From the NCBI GenBank assembly GCA_964007475.1, contig OZ023273.1:23175557-23239556 (forward strand): a DNA stretch of 64,000 nucleotides, in the 5' to 3' direction. The notes under the pieces are model-generated. The model was given only the letters and a program-made list of their open reading frames with translations, searched no databases and was not told the DNA's origin. Below, one piece after another: positions 27,296-40,910 of this stretch. The position numbers were made by a program, and so were the translations under genes. Within the stretch, counting starts at the first letter, position 1, and each line of letters opens with the position of its first letter. The stretch is from Hybos culiciformis. Its lineage: Eukaryota; Arthropoda; Insecta; Diptera; Hybotidae.

Positions 27296-27655
27296 CCATC
27301 ACTGCGAAATTTAAAAATTTTTATGATTTGTATTTTAACAGTTTTTTGTTTGTTTTATTTTACGGAAAATAAACTGTGACAAAGATTGTATAAAAAAGTC
27401 TCTAGCGGATTTTCACAAAACTTTATTTGAATATTATTAGTGTCCAGAAACCGCAATTTTTCAGAAAAAATTATCCTTTCCTTTACTTCTTAATCTCAGC
27501 AAGTGTTTCAAAGGCCAATTGGGACCATGGATTTATAAAATCTGGCTCACTCATCCTATATTATATAAATAAATTACATATTATAAAAAAAAAACACAAC
27601 ATTGTATTAACCTTACAATGAAAGCAAAACCAAGACCAATTTTTCGCAGTGATGG
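27296..27655. mobile_element. Second terminal-inverted-repeat element carrying an exon-like ORF
   Basis: Ends CCATCACTGCGAAA at 27296-27309 and its inverse at 27642-27655. Inside, on the minus strand at about 27489-27557, an ATG opens a 22-24 codon frame with conserved-looking content (SEPDFINPWSQLAFETLAEI) that either stops or splices at a GTAAAG donor. Class and ORF identity unknown. Confidence 0.5.
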
Positions 27656-27674
27656 TTTTTTTTGATATTAATAA

Positions 27675-28291
27675 TAGTCCAAGAGCTCGCAACGTAAGAA
27701 ATCACGTGATTTTAGCAGGGCTCATTTTTTAATATAATGTTCCATACTACGGTGCAGGACGCATAAAGGTAGTCTGGCTGTCAGACGACGTTGCGTTTAC
27801 CCGTGGGAGCAGAACCAAGTAGGTAAAAAAAATGCAAAATTACATGAAAAAAACAAATTACTTTTAAATGACATAGGTCTGGCATCCATTTAGCAACGGT
27901 ATTTCCGTCTGGCAAATTGGATGTAGTATATATAAGATCCAATCTATAACATATAAAAATTTCAGCCTTGCTAAAATGACGTGAAATTGAAGTTTTTTTT
28001 TGTTATAAATCAAGGTCTGGCACGGTCTTAACAACTCCGAAGCCGTCTGGCAATGATGCATTAACATTTCATATAATAAGCACAAACAAGTGACATAACT
28101 AGAAATCGTGCTATTATCACGTAATTTTGCATTTTTTCTTTGACCTACCTGGATCTGCTCCCACGGGTAAACGCAACGTCATCTGACAGCCAGACTACCC
28201 TTATGGGTCCTGCACTGTAGCATTTAACAATATTTTAAAAAATGAGCCTTGCTAAAATCACGTGCCAAAAACGTTGCGAGCTCTTAGACTA
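27675..28291. mobile_element. Deletion derivative of the 20.8-kb transposon, TAA target duplication
   Basis: Same termini as the 20827-22505 element (TAGTCCAAGAGCTCGCAACG) with TAA on both sides (27672-27674 and 28292-28294). It keeps a full right arm (about 27875-28291) but only the outer 170 bp or so of the left arm, and lacks the whole interior. It is therefore 617 bp long instead of 1,679. The ORFs crossing it are arm sequence. Confidence 0.88.
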
Positions 28292-28294
28292 TAA

Positions 28295-29216
28295 TAAGAA
28301 GATTAAAAATGTCGAATTATTATGTTCTTGTGAGTATAATAAAAAATTAAAATTAAACAAAAATTTTCACTCTCATTTTCCCTTCAAAAAAGCTTTGAAT
28401 TTCAAATTTCATGTTAGCTTAATAGTTTGTTACACTCCTTTTCAAATCAATTAAAAAAAGGAGTGTATATTAAAAAAGTTATGCAACGTAAAATTGAGAG
28501 TTTTATTGTTATTTTTCAACGACTTGATAAAATAGATTCTAAGCATTGTCAGACTATACATACTCATAGATATGATTCATTAACTCCTTGAAAAGTAACT
28601 AACATTACTGTTATGTTAATCAAGCTGTCGAATCGCTGCTCTTTGCTAGTAATACTCACTTGATTGCATGTATTTTCAGTATTATTCTATGTTTCAGTGG
28701 TAAAAGTTTTTTAATATATTTTCTATCTTATATTGTTTGAAGGGGGAAAAATGTTTTATATGAAATGAATGAAGCTCAAAAATGTGTTACAAATTATTAT
28801 GTAAAGATGTTTTTTTTTATGAATAAGGAACATGTAAAAAGAATAAATTAAAATTTACATAGATACGTATACAAGACCAAAAAAAAAGAAAATATTTGTC
28901 ATCTATTTCAATGCCTTGAATTTCAATTAGATTTAAAAGTATGTGTAAAGTAGAATAAAGTAGAATAAAGTAAAATGTATTTAAGAATAAATATCAAGCT
29001 TTTGTAGCAAAATCCCATAATCCTAAAGTTAAGCTAAAAACTATAAAAAAATTAACAAACAGCCTGTTAAAACTCTAAAACTGAATTAGAAACTTTAAAT
29101 TAAATTCAAATTCGTTAAAGTATTTATTAGAATTAAAAAAAAAAATTGTCAATATCGTAGTTAAAGTATACAATTAATTTTCTAACTACTTATGAATTTC
29201 CAATTATAAATTAACG
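28295..29216. other. Non-coding, no gene seen
   Basis: AT-rich sequence between two transposons. Nothing supported. Confidence 0.4.
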
Positions 29217-29514
29217 GGCTGTCTACATTAGCGATTTAGAATCGCGTATTTTTTCTGTTTCATTTATTAGTATTTGTGTGTGCTCAATACAGCCACTGGG
29301 TTAGATTTACATTTACAGCATGTGATTTTTATACATTTTTCAAAATTTTACATGACTTAAATGTCAAATTAATAAAAAAGAACAAAATTTGTGAGAAATG
29401 TCAAAAAATACGCATTCTGAAAAATTATTCAAAATCAGCATGCGTATTTTGCTGCGATTTTGGATTTTGTATAAAGATACACGAATGCAGGAAAAATACG
29501 CTAATGTAGACACC
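29217..29514. mobile_element. Terminal-inverted-repeat MITE
   Basis: Ends GGCTGTCTACATTAGCG and the inverse CGCTAATGTAGACACC, with an internal inverted pair around TACGCATTCTGA / ATGCGTATTTTG. No clean target duplication. The 77-codon Cys-rich ORF inside (29276-29509) is bounded by the repeat and has no known motif. Confidence 0.6.
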
Positions 29515-32500
29515 TAGTCAATGAATAATAACAAACAATTTTCTAAAATATTAAATTAAATTGAAACTCTATAGATATCTAAAAATATTGATGCGTACTT
29601 TCCCGTTTCACCAATTTCGCAATATAATCACTTTCTAGTTTCTTTCTACAGAATGATTAAAATCCAAAAAATGTGAAATATTGAATTCTCTCATTGCTAA
29701 AAATTGAATTTAATTGACACCCACAGTCAATTAATTCGAAATAATTATATTTAATCATTTTTGACTTTTTGTTTTATTTTTGACTTTTTGTTTTAGTCTA
29801 ATGTAAATGTAAGTAATTTACATTAGTTAATGTTTCTAAATATCTGCAACTGTATAACTCAAAATAATTGACTAATAAATTGGTCAAAATTTAATATAAT
29901 TAACTCTGATTTTTTAATTCCGATTCACCGAAGGAAATAACCATAAAACTATAAAAATATGAAAGCCGTTCTCAATTACAATCTACAATGTCAAAAATTC
30001 TATTAGGTTCGAATTGTTTGATTTATTAATTTTAGAATTTAACATTTTAACCACATCACAATGCCAATAATTTAATTATCTTTCATAAACTTTAAGAATA
30101 AAAGTTTCTTAATTTAAAAACACAAATAAGTTTATTTTAATACCTTTAAATTATAATCGGAAATATGTACTTAACTTACTAACTACGTACATATATGCCA
30201 TTAATTTGAATATAGTTAGGCATAGTGCTGTTATTAAAAATGAATTTTTTTTATTATTATAATGCTAGTATAGTTACCTACTCTTTCTATTTTTTTTTTA
30301 ATGCTTATACTCGTATAATTTAATTTGAAAGAGAAAAAAAACTTATCATTCACGGTTAAATTCACGGTAATTTGATAAAATTAAAATAAAACATAGGTGC
30401 TTTATGTTCAAAGAAATTTTTAATTAAATAATAAAACAAAAAATAGTAATAATAAAATCACGTTTGATAGCATAAATGCTGATGCATTGAAAATTATCAA
30501 AATTTGAAATATTTTTAAAGGAATTTATGTATTATTTTATTGTTAAAGCAAAACAAAAATAAACTATTAAAGTTAAAAAGAAATATGTATTTTTTTTTTG
30601 TAGGTATTTTATGTAAATCTATTATTCTATGTACCTTTTTAGATGTTAAATGATATTCTATGCAAAAAATTTAAAATTAAGGAAATAAAATAAAAATTCA
30701 ATAACTTTAAAAGAGATTCGAAATGGGATCTAAATTTTGATGAAAATTCTTATATTTGTAAGTGGTGTATGACTAAAATGTGTTAATATACGATATTGAA
30801 GGATCATAAAAAATATGTTTAGCCTCTTGTAGGGACCGAAGTACATTTATCTTAAACGTATCTTAAATCCAAAAAATGAAAACTTCATTAGAAAGATAAG
30901 AGACTGTTTAATATTTTTTCCAGTTTTGATTGTTTTAATAGAAAATTCAACCATTTTCAGAGCTTAATAAATGTAAGAAAAAACAACTCAGAGCACTCCC
31001 ATCTGACTCCTCACAATTAATAAATAAGACATGTAAAAATTACAAACTTAATTAAACCGATCACTTCAATTAATATTTTCAGACTTTCATATTTAAGTGG
31101 CCAGGGTCATTTGTTCCGTTAAAACCTATATATTTGTATAACGAAAATTCGAATTTTATGTGCATAAGTACCTAATTTAATCTGAAAAGAAATTCAAAAA
31201 AGAGTTTAAATTAGCCAAAACAAATTTATTTTTATTATTAATATTATTTCAATATTTAATATTTCAGGTAGACAGACAATAAATATTGAAAAAATGTCTG
31301 AATTTATATTGTCTTTGAGTAAATTATTGTTGGTGCAATGAATTTTAAACATATATGCTGATACATTTTTATTTTTATTAATCAATCATTGAAGAATCAT
31401 CGGGACTAAAATATTTTTTTAAAAATAATAAGTAAAACTACCACACCACTAACTATCATTTATGTGTATCAAATATAGTCAATTTTAATCGAGGACAAAT
31501 TGTGCCAAAACAAACATTAAAATAATTCTGGGTATAATATATGAAGATACAGTTCTTCTCCTAATTTTGAATAATAAAATCATTCTATTGAAGTTAATGA
31601 AAAACAAAAAAAAAAAAAAAATAGATTCAAATTTAAAGATAAAACATTTTGAAAAAATTATTCAACAAAAAAAAAATATAAAACTTTATTCATTTTATAC
31701 ATATCTGTTTATATCAATTAAGTCTATTTTTCATTTATAACAATTTTTGTGCATATTTTATATTTTATTACTTTGCTACTGTAATTTGTTTCTGTACTTC
31801 CGCAGCTGCGAATCAAATATGAACTTGTTCTATTTATAATTTGTGTGGGGTCTAAAATGATTTTTCTGAAGTAAATGCACTTATACACACTTCGAGAATT
31901 TAAATAAGATTATTTTTTTAAATGAAGAGCCGCATTGTAATGCATTTTCCAGACTTTCATTTATTAACTGAATTTTATTAAATTTAAAATAGCATACGTG
32001 ACTAAATAATGTTTTCAAATTCTAATCTGAATACTCACATTTCCCCACATTTATGTATAAATTTTTTTCTTTTCCAAGATTCCGAAATACTGGAAGTTTT
32101 ATTGCGCATAATCATACTAGATGTATATTTAATGTATACATACGACTTATTTTACTTTTCAAAAGAATCGTCATCTTGAATAAATGATATGGCAATTATT
32201 GAAAAAAAATTTAATTCTACCACTTTTTTTTTCCAGAGCTCTACAAAACTCTTCATGGAATCTTTAAAAATAAACTAAATGTACGATACTACAGACATAG
32301 AAGATTAAGATTCTTTATAATCTAGTTCGAGCTTTGCAGAAGAATAAAACCATTTATGTATGTTTAATTATTCCTTAACTAGATATGAAATATTCTTCAA
32401 TAAGATTAAAATGAAAGCTAAAATGTTTTTGGATGTTATTCTTCTCTTTCTTAAACAAAATAACTTATTAATTATACTTTCATAATTTATTGTAATGTTC

Positions 32501-35062
32501 TAGAACCAATTATACGATTTGCTGTTTTTGTTCATATTTTTGGAAATTTTATTAAAAGTATTTGCAACAAATCAGTATTGTTTTTTTTAGCATCTCTGTT
32601 CATTTCTAAGATTATTATTTAAAATTTTTAGATCGTTAATTAAAAAACAGAGAATTTAATTGAGCTTTCTGTCCACATTTCATTACACGCGCTAATACAC
32701 TTACAACATTGTCGTTTTTTTTTTTTAATTTTTTATGGAGTAAATAATTTTGTTAATCACTTAAAGACAAAGCGACTGGATCTTAAAAGAGTCAAGAATT
32801 ACAAAAAAATGACAATATTGCCATTTTTGAAAATAATATAAATTTAAAACATTTAAAAGATTCACGGAAAATAAGCACATTGTTAATATATATAATTAGT
32901 TAAAAATTGTGGAAAAAAAACGAAGCTAAATTTCCAATTTCATGTAAATTCGAATTAAAATTGATCTTATCCCTATAGCTTTTGTTAAAAACTATCTTAA
33001 CGCTATCTTTTCGTTATACTAATATATTTCAATACATGTAATATTATATTAATATAATAAATGGTTTCTAAATTTCTTAGATATTCGCTACAATTACAAT
33101 AAATGCTTAATACTCGCGATAGCTCAATCAACTCATATTGTTTTAAATTTTTCAGCACTCAACGCAAATCTCAGATTATTATAAGTTGTACCTTTCGTAC
33201 AACTTCATATATTTTTGATTTTTTAACGTGTAGTACTGCTTGGCCGGTGCGGCGTTTACTCGCATCAGTTTCATTGTATCCCCATTATAAAGAGATTTAT
33301 ATGTGGAAATATTTTTAATATAACTATGAAGTGTAGGTCATTGATGACAGAATTGAAACTTTTATATGTACAAAATGTATTATTTTTATATGTGTATGTA
33401 ATAAATATTAAAAAAAAACAAATTATCAGTATTCTGTATAAGAAATAATTTGTAATATTTATATTTATGGTACAACACTACACATGCTGATATTAAAATG
33501 ATGAAATGTGTTTTTCTGAGGTCGAAAAATATTAACATATACTTAAATCACGTATTTTCTACATAAGAATTTTTATCAAAAATTCGTTTTTAACAAAAAA
33601 AAAAAAAAAGAATCAAATTTGGCTCAAATCATAAAAAAATAAGTTTTTGATACTAAAAAAATCTTCTAATTCTGTGCTTATCAATTTTTATATATACTAA
33701 GAATACTTGTATAATAAAATTGATAAAAAATAAAACATAAATGAATAAATTTATTTAAATTGACAAAAATAATAAATTTATTAAAAAACTAACACAAATT
33801 CATTAAACCATTAAACGTGTTCACATTTTTTTTTTTATTTAAAACTTATTTTGTGACGAAAATTTTATTAAAACTATACCTATAATGATGGTTTTAAATT
33901 TTATTAACATAAATTTGTGACGAAAAGATAAACCCATAATTTTGTTTGTTTTACAAATTAGGATCGCAACTATACTTATTAGTCTTATTATATTAATAAC
34001 CCATATATTTGAAATTGATTAATAAATTAATATATATATATATATAATTTATATATACTTAATTTCTTTTTAATATACATACTATTTTTGTATATTCTTT
34101 AAATTGTAGAAGTAAATTATTTAAATACTGACCACACGATATGTAATAATATTAAATAAAAATGTGTACAAGTATTGAAATATATGTAAAGAATACTCAT
34201 AAATAAAATTTTTAGATTCTAAGCTATAATTTTAAGATTTTGTTACAAATTAGTTCATATTCTGCAGACTGTTCTTAAAATAAAGAAAAATCTAATAAAT
34301 ATTTTTTAGAATTATAAATATATATGAAGTAAAATTTCAACTATTTTTCTTTCCAAAAGCTTAGATTTTCAGCAATTAAAAGTAGGTCGCTGCGATGACG
34401 AAACTTCCAAAACTGGTTTCGTTAAATTTTAGACTAGTTACAAAACAAAATAATTGAAAATTTTAATATATCATCATCGAATTGTAATAAGTGTCTTATT
34501 AATTTAGAATTTATTAGCGATCATGATCAAAGCTATTATTGCCAATTATAGCACTACTCATGTTTATACAGAAAAACTTATCAAACTTATAAATCTATAA
34601 CTGTCAAATTGATAAGAAAATAACACACATACAATCGTCATAGATCTAATGAAAACTTCTTTTATATATTTCATAAAAATAAAATTAATTTATTCATCTC
34701 AATATAGATTTAAGATTAAAAACAAAAAAAAAAAAAAACTCGAATAATATAAATCAAATTAATTTTATGTTTTAATACCTACTACTATTATTTTTTTTTC
34801 ACCAAGCCGGTTGTTAAATTGCTATTTTATTTATTTTTCTTCAAATTTATTTTCCATTAATATATTTTTAAATTTTAATTTCATAAATTACTTAAAAAGG
34901 CCCATTTTTTTATACAAATATCGATCATTTGGGGTAAAAAAAAAAAAAAAAAATTAGACAAAAATTTGATATATTTTTAATTGAGATGAATTAATTAATA
35001 AAAAAATAAATTAATAGGTATAACCGTTTGTTATAAAATGTAAATTTGAAATTTATACTTAC

Positions 35063-35230
35063 GTTTCTCCACTATTTTGATAAATTTGTGAAAAAAATAA
35101 TAATAAATGCAAATTATATCTTTTGTTCACACCACAAAATAAGAAACGACGAATAATTTTTTTTACAGTGACACGGTGGTGTTGAGATAATATTAAAATT
35201 GGCGTTAACTACTGGCGCGCACAAGTAGAA
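35063..35230 (-). promoter_or_regulatory. Candidate first (non-coding) exon and promoter region on the minus strand
   Basis: On the minus strand a perfect donor GTAAGT begins at 35062 after GGAGAAAC. Upstream of it is a locally more GC-rich patch containing GCGCGC (35214-35219) in otherwise CpG-poor DNA. The P4H-alpha gene needs a 5' exon upstream of 10257 on this strand, so this could be it, with an intron of about 25 kb. There is no transcript evidence. Confidence 0.2.
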
Positions 35231-37084
35231 CAAAATATTAAAAACTTACAAATTACAGAATCACAATTATAATTTTTTTTTCTTCTTTTATTATATTTAT
35301 AGTTTACAATTTTTTAATATATATATATGTATGATTATTTTTTATGGAAATATTTATAATTTATTTATAAAATTATTATCACAATATTTTTATTTCTGTC
35401 ATGTGTTGTCAATGGAAAAGAAAATTTTTTTATTTTCTCTAATAATTCTAGAAAGAATTCCGATAAGAAAAAATACTTTTAAATGATGAATTTGAGCTTA
35501 TTTTTTCGAATTTTAAATTGATTTAAATTGTTTTTGTTAATTTAAAAATCTAACCAAAAATATTGCTTTTTTTTCTTTAAATATTATTCAATTGATTTGA
35601 TATTAGTTTTAATTTAAATTTTTGCTTTAGTTTTGTTCTTCTTTTTTTTTTCTTTTTAAATATTCTGAAAAGAACTCTGCATACAGATTTTTTATGTTGT
35701 CAAAAATTCCAAAATTCTCAATTATTAAAATGAAAATTTTTGTAAACAAATTAGAATGCGACCGCGCATTGAGAGTAGAAAAAATAAACTGAATTTTTTC
35801 ATTGAGATACTTTTTTATTTATTAACGAAATATATAAAAAAAAAAAATAGCATTTCAGTGTTTTACTGAAAGATACTTTTTTTTTATTATTATTTGTTAT
35901 TTACATTTTCATATTGCTTTTCTTTTTTTTTTTTTTTCTTTTTTATACTGAAATTACGTTTGTATTCATTTATAAAATGTCAAATATATTATATTGACTT
36001 TTCGAATAGCATACTTTATGTTTATCTTTAGAAAGATATTTATATTATAATTACATTTTTCTTTTCCTAATATCGTAAAAAATTTTGCTAAAAAAAAACA
36101 GATAAATTAATAATGTGAATGTTATTTTATTATAAAAACCAATTTAGACTTATATGAATATGGTTAGAGAAATATTAGTTCAGCAAAATTGCAGTCAATT
36201 AAAATAATTTTTATTACAAGTATAGCAGACAATGGTCTCTTAACTAATTTTTTAATATATTGGCGAAATTAACTTATCTGCTTATAATAAACTTCATTGA
36301 GCAAAGACGAAATCTAATTCTTAACTATAAACTAAATTAAAAATACTTGTTTTAAGTTCCTAAAACCCACATTATCAAAACTCATTAAAACTTTCAAGGT
36401 AATTTTAAAACACCTCAAAAATTCTTTATTATATCAAAATAATTTCCAAGCATCCTTTTTCTCTTGAGGACTTTTAACTTCAGAACCCATAATTATAGAA
36501 TCTTATTCTTTAGATTAAAGGAAATTAAGCAACATAGCGTACATCTCGCATACCTAATTATACTCATTTTAATTTTGAACGGAGAGTATAGTCAGATGAA
36601 CGGAAGATGTAAATAGGTATACAATGTATAGTTAGTTTTTTCTCATTTTTAAAGAAAAAAACATATTTTTACTCATTCATTATTAAATCCAATTTTAACC
36701 TCTAAAGAAGCTCTACTTATTAAAATTAATTTAATATAGCATAAATTTAGGATGCTAAGTTAGCAAATAATATTATTTATGTTATTTTGAGTTTGTTTTG
36801 TTTTTCTGTTCTTTTAAGGTTTGAGACAAATTTTAGTATAATGGTAAATTAAATTTGAACAAATTTTAGATTATTTTTCGAAAGGTTAATTTTGATAATT
36901 TCACAAAAGTTCTAGAATAAAAATACGTTTTGTTCAAGAAAAAAAAACAAAAATTTTGGTTTTAAATAGGAACCTGATAATAAGTATTAAAAATTAATCG
37001 TTTTAGAAAAATCTATTCATAAGAATATGTACGTATGTACGGCTGTACGCACATAGTATATCGATGGTTGCATATAAGTCATAC

Positions 37085-37185
37085 TGTCTTTTGAAGCAAT
37101 CATCATCGCATTGCGTGGGTCATCGTAATAGAAGATCATTTTTGCTACATCTAAACTTAAAGTAAATTTGACATTGCGTCGCCTT
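37085..37185 (-). CDS. Candidate isolated coding exon, unknown gene
   Basis: The minus strand shows a polypyrimidine tract and TTTAAG acceptor, then 101 nt open in one frame and a GTATGA donor. The predicted peptide begins RRRNVKFTLSLDVAKMIFYY and continues DDPRNAMMIASKD. GC content is clearly higher than its surroundings. I do not recognise the family. It could be an exon of a large minus-strand gene, an old transposon fragment, or chance. Confidence 0.25.
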
Positions 37186-40100
37186 CTTAAAAAAAATACA
37201 CATAAACTTTAATAAATGTTAAAACTTTTTAAAATTTAAACTAGTAGTACAGGAAAATATGTATTTATACTAAATGGAAAAAAAAAGATGTTTGAACCTA
37301 ATTACAAACACTTTTATAGCAAAAAGCAAAGAAATGTGTATGCATGTATAATATGTTTATAAATTTTGTACATAAACGTAGTATTATGATCTAATTTTAT
37401 AAAATATAATTATAATTTCCTCGATTAAATAAACTATATATGAATATGACACATTACGAATTAATTAAAAAAAATTTTAACAATATACTATAAAAGTCAA
37501 CAATTTTAGTGGTTTTTTGGTGAGACCGCAAAGGAAAAAGCTTTTGTCTGCGTTTATCGATCCTCATTAGAAAACTTATATTTTCAATATTTACAATAAT
37601 GACAGTTTGACTTATTCTTATTGGGATATATTCGACTCTAATATATAATGTTTGTTGGCACATTTGAAGTTTGTGAAAAGAATCATGAAAACACAATTCC
37701 AATAAGTTAAAATTTTTATTATTTATTTAATATTACTCTCTTTTGCATTACATAAAAACGTCATATACATAATATTTTAATATGTAAGACATGTTATAAT
37801 TATTACTATTTTTTTTTTAAACAGAAATGGAATAATAAAATGTGTAGTCAAATTATAATTAAGAAGCTAGAAAAACTTCCTCAACTTGACATTGCATTTC
37901 ATATATGTAATTTTCATTTGGCACGTAAACATAATTATGATTTTTGCAAAACAAATATTTTAAAAAAATTTGTATAAAATTGAAAAAATTTTAATCAATA
38001 AAATAAAAAATAATAAATTTTTTGTATCTAAAAGTCAAATAAACAAATAATTTTTGTAAAATTTTATCAAATCTATACGAGAAAAAAAAATTATTTATTG
38101 CGATTAACATTTTTAATTTTTTTTTTATTTTAAATTATAACATTGATGTCTATCAGTCTCTGTACCATATGTTAGGCTTCTGAATAGAATAGATATTATG
38201 TTATATTAGTCTTATAAATTATGTTATACCTAGTTACATTTTTTTAACCACATTAATTAAAATCACTTTAAATTCAATAATTTGAATAATTTCTTTCAAA
38301 ATTATTGAGTCTTATTTTATATTTTTATTTTTATGCTGAGAAAAGTTGTAGTTTATTTATTTATTTATTTTTTTTAAATAAATTATCTTTTGTAACAACG
38401 TATTTATAATATGACAACAAACAACATAATATTTCCAATAAAAAAGATAGAATTTTAAAACTCTCACAATATAAAAATAAAGATTAATATTAAATACATA
38501 TAGTTAGAAGAAAAGAGTAAATAGATATCAATTACCCGGCATTTTTATCTTTTTTTTTTTTTCTTCAGTATAGGGAACAAAGGCTTTTAAAAATGTATTT
38601 ATACAATTTGTAACTTGTGAGTATTTTTATGATTAAGAAATATTTTTTTGATGCCAGCAATATGTTCTCTCTCACTATTAATTTGGAGTGTGTATAGTAA
38701 TAATGTAAAAGAAACATTATGTGTAGAATAGTTATTTATTCAATTCAATTTTTCTAAAAGGATTAAAATTTGTTGTACTATTGAAGCTAAGTTATAATTC
38801 TTGATTAAAAGTTAGAAAGTCTTTCATTATCAACACACTAACTTTATTCAATTTAGCCTTATTTATGATCTATTTATGCAATTAAACTAACGTATTACAT
38901 TTATAACGAATACATTTAATATCTTTTCGAATTTAGTAAAAACTTAATAAATTGTTTCGTCCTAACTTTGAGATTTAATTATTGATGCGAATATAGGTAT
39001 AGATATAATTTTGAACTTGTAATTTGTATATTTTCAATAAATTTTTTTATGTTGGTAAATATCTACTTGTCTATTGAATTTAATCGTATAGATTACGTGC
39101 ACTATTGTCGTTTTAAAAAATTTCGTTTACATAATTTGTAATACCTATAATTCATTTCTATATATGTAGTTAAAACTAAAATTGCTTATAGTATTCTTAA
39201 AATTAACTCTTCAATAATTTCAAGAAGTTAATAAATTTCTTGGTTGAATTTAGTTTAGAATTGCTTTTAATTTAAATTAAGAACTAACCATTACACTTAA
39301 AATTGTAAATTGTAAAATTTGAAACGTTTTTTTTTCTGCTCTGCTCTAGACCATCTCAATAGCTTACTTTAACTAGACTATAAATCAAACGTATTTTGAT
39401 TCATAAAAATGTATATATTTTTTTAAAGCAAAACAAAGTGTAAATATTTATAGAGATTCATATATGAGTCAAATTTTATTATACTTTTCATATATAAGTG
39501 TTTCTTTATTTTTTTCTTTTTCATTTAATTTTAAAATAATTGTACATATGATTCTGTTTATATTAAATTTTAGTTTAAATTGAGCCTTTCATTTGATTGT
39601 AACAAAATATTTTTCTTGATTTTGATCGAGCGCGCAAATAATAATTATTTATATGAAACTAACTTAACGGACGGTTAGAGAAAATTTGCAAAAATTTTTA
39701 AAATTATTTTCAATTAATTTTAACACAAAAATAATTTTAATAATAAACAGAAAAAAATTAAAGTTAAAATTATAATTATCGTTAATAAAAAACAAAAAAA
39801 AAAAATATAAAAAAAATTATTTATGAGTGCCATTAAGTGTCAGTACTATTAATAAAAAATAAAATTCTAGTAAATTAGAGAAAAACTAAATAAATAAATG
39901 ACGCAAATTCATTCATCAATTGAATATTAATCGCACAATACTTCAAATTCAATTTCTTTTTACATATTCTTTCTTTATAGACTTTTAAATAGAGAGAACA
40001 AAGGAAAAGCATAAAATCATAAATTTGATATATAATAGAGAGTATATCTACATATGTATATACATATTACAAAAACAGAACGCAGTAAGAATTATATTTC

Positions 40101-40910
40101 ATTTGTATCTTACTTTTTAGTTTTTATTTTTTTAAATTTTCATTGTTTTCTTTATTTAAATTTTCGTTTTGTGTTTGTGTGTTAAAAAGAATATCTATAA
40201 CAAAATGATTAATTTGATTGATTTTTTTTTTTGACATCCTTTGTAAAAAGTAAATTTTTGATAAAAACAAAGAACAAAAATAGAGCATATTTTTATATAG
40301 AACTTTAGGACTTAGCATATATAATTTATCTTAAAACTTTATACGCGTACTGCATTTCATTTTCGAAATCAGGTTATTGAATGACTTTCATGTATTCATT
40401 TAATAAAAAAATATGTTTTTTTTTGTGAAGAGATAACAACTTTTAATTAAATTTGAATAAAATGGTTGTGCAGTGATTTTCATAAAGATATATACACAAA
40501 ATTCAAAGTGTTAAATCAAATTGCCTTCCAATTGGCATTACTGAAACTTTTGCTTTGACGCGACATTGAGAATGTGTTAAAATATGTTGGCCTTATCCAA
40601 GAGTGTGTATATTTTTTCAAATTAAGATCCAAAAATATTGTTTGTTCCTATTTTTTTTTAGAATTCGATTAAAATTTTTGTCACCTTCAAATCATCGATT
40701 AAAATTTTTCAAAATTTTACTGCAACAAATATTTCATAAAAATATAAGGAATTTCGAGTGCCAGTTGTTTGAAAAATACATATTATATACTTTAATCCTA
40801 GCAATGAAAAATTGCCTCAAGATAGTCTAAAAATTTGAATTTCTTTTCAAAAACTAGAATTGAAAATTGTCCTTTCGCAAATGGATCATTTGCGGATATG
40901 TCTTCAAATA

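Larger units (their letters stand above)
29515..40910. other. Long non-coding stretch with a few exon-like islands
   Basis: About 11 kb of AT-rich sequence. I found no gene that can be assembled. Three small places stand out by base composition or splice signals, all on the minus strand: about 33185-33340, 35063-35230 and 37085-37185. The rest shows only homopolymer runs. Confidence 0.4.

Noticed and set aside
27864..28085. ORF similar to the one at 21031-21231
   Set aside because: Both are frames through the transposon arm, present only because the arms are homologous.
29276..29509. Cys-rich 77-codon ORF resembling a zinc-binding protein
   Set aside because: Lies wholly within an inverted-repeat element, spacing of Cys fits no known finger, and the AT-rich codons match the background.
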